64,000 nt of DNA from G963662985 sp963662985 (GTDB lineage Bacteria > Chloroflexota > Anaerolineae > Anaerolineales > UBA11579), in NCBI GenBank assembly GCA_963662985.1, contig OY760067.1, positions 62,001 to 126,000 on the forward strand. Reading direction: 5' to 3'. The notes under the pieces were generated by a model that was given only the letters and a program-made list of their open reading frames with translations, did not search any database and was not told the DNA's origin. This document shows, one piece after another, positions 33,209-42,441 of the stretch (positions are counted from its first letter, which is position 1; each line of letters starts with the position of its first letter). The position numbers were made by a program, and so were the translations under genes.

Positions 33209-34094
33209 ATGGATTGGGATGTTAATTAGTGTAATTCTGTTGTTTGTTATTGGATTTGTTTTGTTAAGACAAAGCCCTGCGATAGAAAATACCTATCAGG
33301 AAGAGTGGCTGCTACAACATATGACAAGGCAATTGGAGAATGGACCGCGTTTGATTGGAAGTGAATCACATGATCTGACAAAAGAATATATTGTGAAGAT
33401 GCTGAAAACTTTTGAATGGAATGTGATTGAACAATCTTGGGATTTTGGAGATGATACTTTTACAAATATAATTGGATATGATGCTTCTTGTGCTGGAGAT
33501 GGACAAACTGTGATCGGGGCACATTATGATAGTCGAATTTATGCCGATCATGATTTAGATGAAAGCTTGCGAACAGAACCTGTGATGGGAGCAAATGATG
33601 GCGCCTCTGGAGTAGCAGTATTGTTGGATCTTGCACGGATACTAGAGGGTGATAGCAAATGTAACACTTCTTTAGTATTCTTTGATGCTGAAGATAATGG
33701 GGGAATTGATGATTATAAATGGATTATGGGATCACGTTATTTTGTCTCTCAATTAGAAGAAATGCCGTTCGGAGTGAAACAGGCAGTAATCTTGGATATG
33801 ATTGGAGATGCTGATTTAAATATTTATTATGAACGGAATTCTGATACGTTAATGAAAACCGAAATTTGGAATACAGCTGAAAAATTAGGTTATAATACAG
33901 CATTTATCCAAGAAGAAAAATATTCAATGTTGGATGATCATACACCTTTCCTTGAAGCTGGAATTCCTGCAGTAGATGTGATCGACTTTGATTATGAGTT
34001 TTGGCACACTACTCAAGATACGATGGATAAGGTTTCCATAGAAAGTTTGAAAATGATTGTTGATGTTATGAGTTCTTGGATTGAAGGACAATAA
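33195..34094 (+). CDS. M28-family metallopeptidase, membrane-anchored
   Basis: 299 aa with an N-terminal signal anchor (about 5-25) and a zinc aminopeptidase or glutaminyl-cyclase-like domain. Two-metal ligands visible are H110 (GAHYDSR), D135 (GANDGASG), E166 (FFDAEDNG), D201 (DMIGD) and H271 (WHTTQDT). The start is TTG 33195, chosen because AAGGAG lies 7 nt upstream, inside trmFO; ATG 33219 would truncate the anchor. It probably acts outside the membrane on peptides, or forms pyroglutamate at N-termini; sequence alone does not decide. Confidence 0.88.
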   Translation: MKSSKWIGMLISVILLFVIGFVLLRQSPAIENTYQEEWLLQHMTRQLENGPRLIGSESHDLTKEYIVKMLKTFEWNVIEQSWDFGDDTFTNIIGYDASCAGDGQTVIGAHYDSRIYADHDLDESLRTEPVMGANDGASGVAVLLDLARILEGDSKCNTSLVFFDAEDNGGIDDYKWIMGSRYFVSQLEEMPFGVKQAVILDMIGDADLNIYYERNSDTLMKTEIWNTAEKLGYNTAFIQEEKYSMLDDHTPFLEAGIPAVDVIDFDYEFWHTTQDTMDKVSIESLKMIVDVMSSWIEGQ

Positions 34095-34144
34095 TCTTTA
34101 TTTTTTTATTTATTTACTGGAGTCATTTTATTTAGGAGAAAATC

Positions 34145-35302
34145 ATGATCAGTGAAAGAGTTTTAAATCTAGCACCATCGGAAACATTGAAGATCAATGA
34201 GATGGCAAAGAAATTGAAAAAAGAAGGTAAGAAGGTGTGTAATTTGGTTGTTGGCGAACCCCAAAATCGTTTGTCTTTAACCAAATACTCCACTATTTCG
34301 ACTTTCATTGATGACGGTTTTTTTAAATATGGTGTAACTAGAGGAGAGTTAGACCTACGACAAGCTGTGGCTGATGAAGCAAATGCACGTTATGGGCAAA
34401 CCATAACAGCTAATCAGGTTGTCATTTCTAATGGTGCTAAACATAGTTTGACCAATGTTTTGTTAACTCTCTTGAATGTTGGCGATGAAGTTATTTTGTT
34501 AAAGCCTTATTGGGTGAGTTATCCTGAAATGGTCAAGTTAGCAGGTGGTGTGCCTGTGATGGTCGATATGAAAAGTGATTTGACCCCTGATTTGGATGCA
34601 ATTAAGGCTGTTGTTTCTGAGAAAACTAAAGCTATTATTGTGAATAACCCAAATAATCCTTCTGGTGCTGTGTATCCTAAAGATGCTATGAAAGCAATTA
34701 TGGAATTAGCGAAAGAATTTGATTTCTATGTGATTAGCGATGAAATTTATAATGAATTGGTGTTTGAGGGAGAATTAGGTCTTTCTTTGTTAGAAGATTA
34801 TTCAATTGCTGAAACTCTCAATTTAATTGTTGTGAATGGTGTTTCAAAATCCTATGGATTGACTGGTATGAGAATTGGATGGGTGATTGCAGGCGATGAA
34901 GTTGCGAATGGAATGACCAAAATTCAAGGACAAACTGCTTCTTGTGCTTCTGTTTTATCTCAAAAAGTGGCTTTAGCGGTTATGTCTGATAAGGAACAAA
35001 TTACTGCTGAATTGCGTGAAGAGATGGATGAGAATAGAAAGATCATTATTGATTATTTTGAGAAAGTCGAATTGATTAACTTAGCTGCTCCAAAAGGAGC
35101 TTTTTATGCGTTTCCTGATATTCGTGCATTGACTACAAATGATTCTGATTTTTGTGAACGATTGTTGAATGAAAAATATGTGGCGACAGTGCCGGGATCT
35201 GCTTTTGGAATGGAAGGCTATATTCGTATGTCTTATTCATGTACAAAAGAAGAATTATTGGAAGCATTAAAACGCTTTGATGAATTTATCGCTGAATTTT
35301 AA
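34145..35302 (+). CDS. PLP-dependent class I/II aminotransferase
   Basis: 385-aa fold-type I enzyme close to aspartate/aromatic aminotransferases. The PLP lysine is K235 in NGVSKSYGLTGMRIGW. NNPNNPSGAVY and the D-E-I-Y motif at 199-202 bind the cofactor, and IRMSYS near the end carries the substrate-binding Arg. The N-terminal VVGEPQNRLSL departs from the usual GEPDFDTP, so the substrate may differ from aspartate. AGGAG lies 6 nt before the ATG. pckA follows after 25 nt; together they could feed oxaloacetate from an amino acid into PEP, which is a position-based guess. Confidence 0.88.
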   Translation: MISERVLNLAPSETLKINEMAKKLKKEGKKVCNLVVGEPQNRLSLTKYSTISTFIDDGFFKYGVTRGELDLRQAVADEANARYGQTITANQVVISNGAKHSLTNVLLTLLNVGDEVILLKPYWVSYPEMVKLAGGVPVMVDMKSDLTPDLDAIKAVVSEKTKAIIVNNPNNPSGAVYPKDAMKAIMELAKEFDFYVISDEIYNELVFEGELGLSLLEDYSIAETLNLIVVNGVSKSYGLTGMRIGWVIAGDEVANGMTKIQGQTASCASVLSQKVALAVMSDKEQITAELREEMDENRKIIIDYFEKVELINLAAPKGAFYAFPDIRALTTNDSDFCERLLNEKYVATVPGSAFGMEGYIRMSYSCTKEELLEALKRFDEFIAEF

Positions 35303-35327
35303 TTGTGGAATCATTACGGAGAAGAAA

Positions 35328-36908
35328 ATGAACATTTACACACTTGAACAACAAGGTTTTTTGAACACAGGAAAACAATATTGGAATTTAGGAATTGAAA
35401 CCCTTTATGAACACGTACTTGAACGTGGTGAAGGAAAAATTTTAAAAGGGGGCGGGCTTGTGGTTCGCTCTGGGGAACATACTGCTCGATCTGCAAAGGA
35501 TAAATATGTGGTGGAAGAAGAAACCACCAAAGATGATATCTGGTGGGGTAGTATGAATGTACCTTATTCCGAAGAAAAATATTTTGCATTAAAAAGAAGA
35601 TTGATTGATTATTTTCAAAATAAAGATGTTTATGTGCAAGATGTTTTTGCCGGCGCAGATGAACAATATGAATCTTCAATACGTATTATCACTGAAAAGG
35701 CTTGGCATAGTATCTTTTCAAAAAATATGTTGATTAGTAAAGATGGAAAAGCACATTCATCTGAACCTGATTTTACTATTATTGATGCAATGGATTTTTA
35801 TGCTATCCCTGAATTAGATGATACCCGTTCAAAAACCTTTATTATTGTAAACTTTAAAGATAAGACTGCGATCATTGGTGGTTCTGGTTATGCTGGAGAA
35901 ATAAAAAAGACTGTCTTTTCTGTGATGAATTATTTGCTACCTAAGAACGGTGTGTTGCCAATGCATTGTTCTGCAAATATGAAAGGCGAGAATGTTGCAT
36001 TGTTTTTTGGTCTTTCTGGCACGGGAAAAACAACATTGTCAGCTGATGTTTCTAGAAACTTGATCGGTGATGATGAACATGGCTGGAGCAAAGAAGGTGT
36101 TTTTAACTTTGAGAATGGCTGTTATGCAAAGGTGATTCGATTATCAGCTGAGGCTGAGCCACAAATTTACTCCGCTATTCATAAATATGGTGCAGTGCTT
36201 GAAAATGTGATCTATGATGAAGAAACGCGTGAAATGCTTTTGGATGAAAAAGATATCACCGAAAATACACGAGGTTCTTATCCGTTGGAGTATATTGATA
36301 ATGCTCATTTGGATAAGAAAGCTGGAAATCCTCAAAATGTGATCCTTTTGACTTGTGATGCAAATGGCGTGATGCCTCCTGTGGCAAAATTGAGTACGGA
36401 ACAGGCTTTATTCCATTTTATTACTGGGTATACTTCTAAGATCGGTGGCACCGAAGTTGGTTTGGGTAGTGAACCTGAAGCAACATTTAGCGCTTGTTTT
36501 GGAGCACCTTTTATGACCCATCATCCCACCAAGTATGCTTCTTTGCTACGTAAACGAATCAATGAAAATGATTCGCATTGTTGGCTAATCAACACTGGTT
36601 GGATTGGTGGTGGTTATGGTGTGGGTGATCGAATTAGTATTAAACACACTAGAACGATCTTATCTGCAATATTGGATGGTAGCTTGAATGATGCTGAATT
36701 TAAAGAAGATAAAATTTTTAAGTTTTATGTTCCGAAAGCAATTGAAGGTGTGCCAACTGAAATTCTTTCACCAGAAAATAACTGGGCAGATGAGAAAGAA
36801 TATTGGAAAAAATATAAGAAACTTGGACAACAATTCATTGAAACCTTTGATAAATTCAAAGAAAAGAGTGATATTCGTATAGATGAGGTGTTGCCAAATA
36901 TAGATTAG
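35328..36908 (+). CDS. pckA: Phosphoenolpyruvate carboxykinase (ATP)
   Basis: 526-aa gluconeogenic enzyme converting oxaloacetate and ATP to PEP, CO2 and ADP. The kinase P-loop is GLSGTGKTTLSAD; GDDEHGWSKEGVFNFENGCYAK provides the metal site, and RSGEHTARSAKDKY binds substrate. ATG 35328 with GGAG 6 nt upstream is chosen; the longer frame from 35277 overlaps the aminotransferase. hflX begins 6 nt after the stop, which suggests cotranscription. Confidence 0.97.
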   Translation: MNIYTLEQQGFLNTGKQYWNLGIETLYEHVLERGEGKILKGGGLVVRSGEHTARSAKDKYVVEEETTKDDIWWGSMNVPYSEEKYFALKRRLIDYFQNKDVYVQDVFAGADEQYESSIRIITEKAWHSIFSKNMLISKDGKAHSSEPDFTIIDAMDFYAIPELDDTRSKTFIIVNFKDKTAIIGGSGYAGEIKKTVFSVMNYLLPKNGVLPMHCSANMKGENVALFFGLSGTGKTTLSADVSRNLIGDDEHGWSKEGVFNFENGCYAKVIRLSAEAEPQIYSAIHKYGAVLENVIYDEETREMLLDEKDITENTRGSYPLEYIDNAHLDKKAGNPQNVILLTCDANGVMPPVAKLSTEQALFHFITGYTSKIGGTEVGLGSEPEATFSACFGAPFMTHHPTKYASLLRKRINENDSHCWLINTGWIGGGYGVGDRISIKHTRTILSAILDGSLNDAEFKEDKIFKFYVPKAIEGVPTEILSPENNWADEKEYWKKYKKLGQQFIETFDKFKEKSDIRIDEVLPNID

Positions 36909-36914
36909 GAAAAA

Positions 36915-38255
36915 ATGAGTAAGATACACGAAAATATAAGAGTAAAAGAAAAGGCAGTACTTGTTGGTGTGGATATTGCAGAAAATCCACGAATATTGCC
37001 ATTGGAAGAATCCTTAATTGAACTTGAAATGCTTGCAGACACTGCGGGCATTTCAGTGGAAGCAATTTCAACCCAAAATTTGCAAAAACCAAATCCAAAA
37101 ACTTTTGTAGGTTCTGGGAAAGTTGATGAAATAAAGGGGTTATTGAATGAAAGCAAAGCTGATCTGGTGATCTTTGATAGTGAGCTAAACCCTCGTCATC
37201 AACGTGAATTAGAAAAGGTTTTAGGTGAAGATATCCGCGTGTTAGATCGAACTGCGTTAATTTTGGATATTTTTGCTTTACATGCAAGTACACATGAAGG
37301 TGCTTTGCAAGTTGAGTTAGCACAATTGGAATATCGTTTACCACGACTTACAAGAGCGTGGACTCACTTAGCCCGTCAGGCTGGCGGGGGAGGTGGACGT
37401 TCTGGTGTGGGGGTTGGTTTGCGAGGTCCTGGTGAAAAACAATTGGAAATGGACCGTCGAGAAATTAATCGGCGAATTACTTATCTTAAAGAACAATTGG
37501 AAAAGGTACGTGCACACCGAACTCGGCATCGTAATCGACGGAAAAAATCAAATATACCAGTGGTGGCATTGGTGGGATATACCAATGCTGGTAAGTCTAC
37601 CTTATTGAATCAACTTTCGGATGCTAATGTTTATGCAGCTGATAAATTGTTCGCTACATTGGACCCAACTACACGGAAGATCTATTTGCCGGCAGGGAAG
37701 GAATGTTTGTTAACGGATACGGTTGGGTTTATTCAGAATTTGCCGACTACATTGGTGGCAGCTTTTCGAGCTACTTTGGAAGAAATCAATGAAGCAGACT
37801 TGTTGTTGCATGTAGTGGATGCCGCACATTCGAATTCTGATGAACATATTGAATCTGTGAATCAAACTTTGGAATCTATTGAGGCAGAACATATTCCGAC
37901 TTTGAAGGTGTATAACAAAATTGATCAGTTTTCAACAGAAGAATTTGATGAATTTAAGGAAACCTATTCTGATAAGGATGTGGTGTTTGTATCTGCAAAA
38001 GACGGTGTGTTCATAGATGATTTGTTGAAAAAGCTTGAAAATAAGTTATATGAACAATTTGTTGCGATACATGCCAAAATCCCTTATGATAAGGGTAATC
38101 TGCTCTCACAGATCTATAGTATTGGTAAAGCAGATATGGTTGAACATATGCGGGATGGCGTGGAAGTGGAAGCTCGAATTCCAACGCGAATCGTAGCTCA
38201 ATATAATGATTATTTGATCAAGGAAGAAGAAAACAATGAAGAAGTGGTTATCTGA
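36915..38255 (+). CDS. hflX: Ribosome-associated GTPase HflX
   Basis: 446-aa GTPase that splits stalled or hibernating 70S ribosomes under stress. The N-terminal HflX domain contains the glycine-rich RQAGGGGGRSGVGVGLRGPGE segment. The G domain has G1 GYTNAGKSTLLN, G3 DTVGFIQNLP and G4 NKID. The last 20 nt overlap the small membrane-protein gene. Cotranscription with that gene and the recombinase is likely. Confidence 0.96.
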   Translation: MSKIHENIRVKEKAVLVGVDIAENPRILPLEESLIELEMLADTAGISVEAISTQNLQKPNPKTFVGSGKVDEIKGLLNESKADLVIFDSELNPRHQRELEKVLGEDIRVLDRTALILDIFALHASTHEGALQVELAQLEYRLPRLTRAWTHLARQAGGGGGRSGVGVGLRGPGEKQLEMDRREINRRITYLKEQLEKVRAHRTRHRNRRKKSNIPVVALVGYTNAGKSTLLNQLSDANVYAADKLFATLDPTTRKIYLPAGKECLLTDTVGFIQNLPTTLVAAFRATLEEINEADLLLHVVDAAHSNSDEHIESVNQTLESIEAEHIPTLKVYNKIDQFSTEEFDEFKETYSDKDVVFVSAKDGVFIDDLLKKLENKLYEQFVAIHAKIPYDKGNLLSQIYSIGKADMVEHMRDGVEVEARIPTRIVAQYNDYLIKEEENNEEVVI

Positions 38256-38448
38256 TCTATTAGATCTTATTTCAAATTATTTTGCTCCTCGAAAAGGTGC
38301 ATTGGTGATCTTTGGTATAGTTTTGATTGTACTCAACTGGTTTATTGCAGCTTTGATACCAGGCAACTTTTTGGCAAGTACAAATTTGTTTCTACACCTT
38401 GGTTTAATTTCTGCATTTGTTGGTGTTTTGTTGAAATGGATTTTGTAG
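38236..38448 (+). CDS. Small two-helix membrane protein after hflX
   Basis: 70 aa with two predicted membrane helices (about 21-42 and 50-69) and a polar N-terminus with two acidic and several basic residues (DLLDLISNYFAPRKG). Its ATG lies inside hflX, about 11 nt after AGGA, and the frame ends 10 nt before the recombinase start. No known family. Tight packing and the hydrophobic pattern support a real gene. Confidence 0.75.
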   Translation: MKKWLSDLLDLISNYFAPRKGALVIFGIVLIVLNWFIAALIPGNFLASTNLFLHLGLISAFVGVLLKWIL

Positions 38449-38458
38449 GGTCTTTATA

Positions 38459-39685
38459 GTGGCTTATTCTAGCGAAAAAAAAGAAATTCCTCTATCTGAA
38501 ATAAGACATAAATTTACACATGAGATTTTTCCGCCTCAAGAAGGGGAGGCGGGGCGGAAAAGTCGAGATAATACTTATTTGAAGTATGTACGTGTGTTGG
38601 ATATCTTTTTATCTATCTCTGAACAAAAAGGTATGAATTTGAATGAAGTCACTACATTAGATCTGCCACCTACGATCTACAATGAATTTGGGGGATGGTT
38701 AAGAAATTCTTATTATGAGGCAGATGGTACTCATAAAAATGCATGGCCCGTTTATATTGAAGAGAATATTGAATTTGTGAATGAACCTACAAAGTTCAGC
38801 GAAGCTACTGTGCAACATTATTTGACTTGTTTTCGGGCTATTTTAGTAAAATTTATGGGGTTCCGATACCTTGCTTTTTCTAAAGCTGAGATGGATGAAG
38901 CAATCAAGATGGTTAGTAGACGCCGAAAAAACGCAGCCTATTCACATACTCAGAATATTTTGGACATTCCGGGAGATTATGCAAAGAAGATGATTCAAGC
39001 AGCTTTTCAAACTCCTATCCCTATATGGAAAAAGGAAGGGGAGGCGGAGAGCTCATCATTCCGTGTCGCAAAATTAAATTTATTACGACAACGTGCTTTG
39101 GTGTTAACTTTATCGTCTACTGCTTTACGAGCAGGGGATATTACAAAATTAGATCGAAATCATTTGCTAGAGGCTTCTGATAGTAATTCAGGTAGTTTTT
39201 CGTTTGTGATGCAGAAGACTGGTAAGTTAGCGTATGCGTGCTTCACGAATGATGTACAGAAGGCTATTATGGAGTATTTGGAGTATCGACGTGATAGTAG
39301 TCCTTACTTGTTCATACAACATGGCGGATATGGACGTGGCAATGAAGATAAGACGCCTGAATGGTTCCGTGATCCAAGCACAAATCGAGGGTATGGATTA
39401 AAACTTTCAGCTAATTCGGTTTGGCGAATTATTCAGGGTGTGATTGATTTAACTGATTTTTCTGAAGAAGAGAAAAAGAAATTTGGACATCCGCATGTGT
39501 TTCGACACTGGCACGCAAGACAATTGATTCAACAAGGATTGGATTTGGGTGAAGTGCAAAGTGTGTTAGGGCATGCAACACCAACTACGACAAAAAATAT
39601 TTATGCACCAACGCCGAATGTGAAAAATATTCGAAATGCACAGAATGCTATCCTAGATAATTTGGTAGAAAAAGATAAAGAATAA
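38459..39685 (+). CDS. Tyrosine recombinase/integrase
   Basis: 408 aa. The N-terminal SAM-like DNA-binding region covers about 35-160 and the catalytic domain about 200-390. Active-site residues are R224 (TALRAGD), K253 or K256, H346 and R349 (HVFRHWHA), H372 (LGHATPTTT) and nucleophile Y382 (IYAP). GTG 38459 is the start, with an AGGG site 8 nt upstream. It sits directly behind hflX and a small membrane gene, and I see no phage genes, att repeats or tRNA next to it. A XerCD-like housekeeping role or a domesticated integrase both fit. Confidence 0.88.
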   Translation: MAYSSEKKEIPLSEIRHKFTHEIFPPQEGEAGRKSRDNTYLKYVRVLDIFLSISEQKGMNLNEVTTLDLPPTIYNEFGGWLRNSYYEADGTHKNAWPVYIEENIEFVNEPTKFSEATVQHYLTCFRAILVKFMGFRYLAFSKAEMDEAIKMVSRRRKNAAYSHTQNILDIPGDYAKKMIQAAFQTPIPIWKKEGEAESSSFRVAKLNLLRQRALVLTLSSTALRAGDITKLDRNHLLEASDSNSGSFSFVMQKTGKLAYACFTNDVQKAIMEYLEYRRDSSPYLFIQHGGYGRGNEDKTPEWFRDPSTNRGYGLKLSANSVWRIIQGVIDLTDFSEEEKKKFGHPHVFRHWHARQLIQQGLDLGEVQSVLGHATPTTTKNIYAPTPNVKNIRNAQNAILDNLVEKDKE

Positions 39686-39833
39686 CCCTTGTTTACAGCA
39701 GGGGAACGCATTTGTTTGTTTATTTCATCATATATAATATAATTATTCTTATACTACATACAATGTCTGTTTATTCAATTTTCTATAATCAATTATAATG
39801 TAACTTTCATTCTTTATAATTTTGGAGTAGAAA
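39686..39833 (+). promoter_or_regulatory. Intergenic region with lysE promoter
   Basis: A short CCCTTG/CAGGGG hairpin (39686-39704) without a proper T run follows the recombinase stop. TATAAT at 39794-39799 (with a poor -35, TTATTC) and another TATAAT at 39815-39820 precede lysE. GGAG lies 6 nt before its ATG. Confidence 0.4.
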
Positions 39834-40457
39834 ATGATAACGAGCGAATTTATTTTATCTTCTTTGATTATTATATTAATCCCTGGTACTGGTGCAATTT
39901 TCACTATCACAACTGGAATTACTCATTCTACTAAAGCCAGTGTTTACGCTGCTATTGGCTGTACATTGGGAATTTTGCCACATTTAACAGCAAGTGTTCT
40001 AGGATTGTCTGCGATTATGAATATGGGTGCACATATTTTTTCAATAATCCGATATATCGGTGTGGTTTATTTGCTCTATTTAGCATGGTCTATGTGGAAA
40101 GAGTCAGGATCTATAGATTTTGAAAATTCGACAGTAAATGATAGTGAAAGAAATATGATTCAAATTATTCTAAAAGCTATTACAATCAATTTATTGAACC
40201 CGAAATTAACTATTTTCTTTTTTTCTTTTTTACCTTTGTTTTTAAGCGATTCTTCGCCTTCTCCAAGAAAAGAAATGATTTTATTAAGTCTACTTTTCAT
40301 GGGAATAACTTTGTTTGTTTTTGTTGTTTATGGATTGTTAGCTAGTAGCTTAAGAGAATTTTTGAAGAAATCAAAAACTACTATGAAACGAGTTCAACAA
40401 AGCTTTGCTCTAATTTTGGCTGGATTTGCTGTAAAAATAGCAATTAGTAACGAGTAG
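39834..40457 (+). CDS. LysE/RhtB-family amino acid exporter
   Basis: 207-aa membrane protein with about six helices. IPGTGAIFTITTGI near the N-terminus and INLLNPKLTIFFFSFLPLF in the second half are family hallmarks. Members export lysine, homoserine, threonine or related compounds; specificity is not visible. It converges with the ABM gene with only 3 nt between stops. Together with azlCD it is the second amino acid exporter in the window. Confidence 0.9.
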   Translation: MITSEFILSSLIIILIPGTGAIFTITTGITHSTKASVYAAIGCTLGILPHLTASVLGLSAIMNMGAHIFSIIRYIGVVYLLYLAWSMWKESGSIDFENSTVNDSERNMIQIILKAITINLLNPKLTIFFFSFLPLFLSDSSPSPRKEMILLSLLFMGITLFVFVVYGLLASSLREFLKKSKTTMKRVQQSFALILAGFAVKIAISNE

Positions 40458-40460
40458 TAG

Positions 40461-40757
40461 TTACTCTAAGGGATAGCCTCTGACTCGTTCTCGTGGCTTT
40501 TCCATTAGATTTTCTACTTCTTTTTTCCATTTGAGCGCATGAGGATAGGTGCGATGGGCTTGAAATGTTGCTTTTGATTGAAATGATTCATAAACAACAA
40601 ATCTATTTTGATCTTCTTCATCCACATACATTTTGAAATCAATATTTCCTAGTTCATTTCTACATTCTTGCCCGTATGGAATGGTTAATTGAAGAAATTC
40701 TTCTCGTTTTTCTGGTTTAACTTGAATAGTGACAAATAATGTATAACTTTCTGGCAT
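40461..40757 (-). CDS. ABM-domain (antibiotic biosynthesis monooxygenase-type) protein
   Basis: 98-aa dimeric ferredoxin-like-fold protein. TIQVKPEKREEFLQLT, NRFVVYESFQSKATFQAH and the closing VRGYPLE are typical of putative quinol monooxygenases such as YgiN. AAAGGA lies about 9 nt before the ATG. It is monocistronic and divergent from the phosphatidyltransferase gene. Many ABM proteins have no proven substrate. Confidence 0.88.
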   Translation of the reverse strand: MPESYTLFVTIQVKPEKREEFLQLTIPYGQECRNELGNIDFKMYVDEEDQNRFVVYESFQSKATFQAHRTYPHALKWKKEVENLMEKPRERVRGYPLE

Positions 40758-40914
40758 TTGCTAAATTCCTTTTTAGATATGTATCTTTTTCGTTAATTTT
40801 TCGTAAATAGTATTGTATATCATAACTTCTTTTGAGTGTTTGTTTTAATATATATAGAAAAACAAATTCGTATTAGAATACATTGAAAAACAATTATGTT
40901 TATGGGAGATATTT

Positions 40915-41502
40915 ATGGCCAATTTAATTACCATTGCACGTTTGCCTTTGTTGTATTTATATATTTATTTTTTATACTCTGAAAACCCCAAATTATTGTT
41001 GTTCAATATCCCTTTTATTATCTTTATCATTGCTATGGATAGCTTGGATGGCTATGTGGCACGTAAATATAATGAAACAAGCCTCTTGGGTAGTGTTTTG
41101 GATATTGCAATTGATCGAGTGGTTGAGATTATTTTATGGATCGTATTTGCCCATCTTGGGTTGATTTCGATTGTAATTCCGATCATTGTCGTGAATCGTG
41201 GTGTTGTGGTAGACGCTTTGCGTGGAATTGGAATGAAAGATGGGATTGCTCCATTTGATCAAATAAAGAACCCTATCAATCAATTTTTAGTGAAATCACG
41301 ATTTATGCGTGGACTTTATGGCGTATTCAAAACAATTTCTTTTGTGATTTTGAGTATAGCGCAATATTTGATTGTTTCTGGACATGGCTCTGCAGATGTT
41401 GTGCTGAGTGTGTCACAATATATTGTTTATTTTACGATTTTCCTAACTCTTTTACGTGGTATACCTGTAATTTTAGAAAGTATTCAATATAAAAATGAGT
41501 AA
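40915..41502 (+). CDS. CDP-alcohol phosphatidyltransferase
   Basis: 195-aa membrane enzyme joining a CDP-lipid to an alcohol in phospholipid synthesis. The full catalytic motif is present: MDSLDGYVARKYNETSLLG, then D-x3-D in DIAIDR, giving D42, D45 and two further metal aspartates. The acceptor (glycerol 3-phosphate, inositol phosphate or other) is not decided. GGGAGA precedes ATG 40915. The next gene, an acyltransferase, overlaps by 8 nt, so lipid head-group transfer and acylation are coupled. Confidence 0.9.
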   Translation: MANLITIARLPLLYLYIYFLYSENPKLLLFNIPFIIFIIAMDSLDGYVARKYNETSLLGSVLDIAIDRVVEIILWIVFAHLGLISIVIPIIVVNRGVVVDALRGIGMKDGIAPFDQIKNPINQFLVKSRFMRGLYGVFKTISFVILSIAQYLIVSGHGSADVVLSVSQYIVYFTIFLTLLRGIPVILESIQYKNE

Positions 41503-42379
41503 ATCAAACAATTCTTTTAATAGTCCTAAATTATTAAAATTTGTGATTATTTTGGCTAAATATATGCCAAGAAATCTTATTTTGTTTTTAGCAAGAATCT
41601 TTGTTAATATTTTGATGTATACCTCTTATGATGCTATTGATGCTATTAAATCTAATTTGAAAGTTATTTATGGTGATGAATACGATCAAAAGAATGAAAA
41701 AAAATTGGTAAAACAAGTTTTTTTGAATCAATCTAGGTATCTTTACGATGTTTTTCATTCTTATAGCAATGCAGATAAGGTTCTAAAGAAAGTTAAAATT
41801 TCTGAAAACGATCGAGAGAGAGCTAAGGTTTTTCATGATAAAAATCAGGGTGCAATAATTATCGGACCTCATTATGGGAATTTTGATATTTGTTTAATCG
41901 CTATTGGTCTTTTAGGGATTAAAGCTCAAGTACTGTCTATTGCAAATCCTAATGCAGATTATCAAATTCAAAATGATATTCGACAAGTAAATAATTTGGA
42001 TATTACTCCTATTTCCGTTAAATCTTTAATTAGTGCAAATCGACGACTTAAAAATGGCGGCGTTGTTGTGACAGCTGTTGATCGCCCCATCCCCGATAGT
42101 GAAGAAAAATATCAATTTTTTGGGAAACCTGCTCATTTGCCTGATGGTCATGTGCGTTTGGCTTTGAAACATAATGTTCCTATTTTTATTCTTTATTCTA
42201 AGTACTTGGGAGAAGATTATCAATTAATGGTCTCTGAACCTGTTTTTATGGATGTTTTGGAAGATAAAGAAGCAACAATTCGTCTAAACACAGAAAAAAT
42301 CTTAGGTTTATTAGAAGAAATTATTAAAAAAGATCCCTTAAATTGGATGATGTTCTATTCTGTATGGGATGAACAATAA
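41495..42379 (+). CDS. LpxL/HtrB-like acyltransferase
   Basis: 294 aa with an N-terminal membrane segment. The lysophospholipid acyltransferase motif H-x4-D appears in GPHYGNFD; later motifs include FFGKPAHLPDG and a region near NWMMFYSVWDEQ. In Gram-negative bacteria such enzymes acylate lipid A; in actinobacteria the relative PatA acylates mannosylated phosphatidylinositol. No lipid A genes are seen here, and pairing with a phosphatidyltransferase favours a phospho- or glycolipid substrate. Overlap with the upstream gene indicates translational coupling. Confidence 0.87.
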   Translation: MSKSNNSFNSPKLLKFVIILAKYMPRNLILFLARIFVNILMYTSYDAIDAIKSNLKVIYGDEYDQKNEKKLVKQVFLNQSRYLYDVFHSYSNADKVLKKVKISENDRERAKVFHDKNQGAIIIGPHYGNFDICLIAIGLLGIKAQVLSIANPNADYQIQNDIRQVNNLDITPISVKSLISANRRLKNGGVVVTAVDRPIPDSEEKYQFFGKPAHLPDGHVRLALKHNVPIFILYSKYLGEDYQLMVSEPVFMDVLEDKEATIRLNTEKILGLLEEIIKKDPLNWMMFYSVWDEQ

Positions 42380-42441
42380 TCCGGTATAATTTCATCTGAT
42401 TTTATTCCTGTTTTCATTTTTATTATTAAGGAGCTTATTTG

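Noticed and set aside
38459..39685. Tyrosine recombinase considered as a prophage or island marker
   Set aside because: Flanking genes are housekeeping genes, with no tRNA, att-like repeats or phage genes recognised next to it.
39686..39704. CCCTTG/CAGGGG hairpin as terminator after the recombinase
   Set aside because: Only six pairs, with no T run directly after it.
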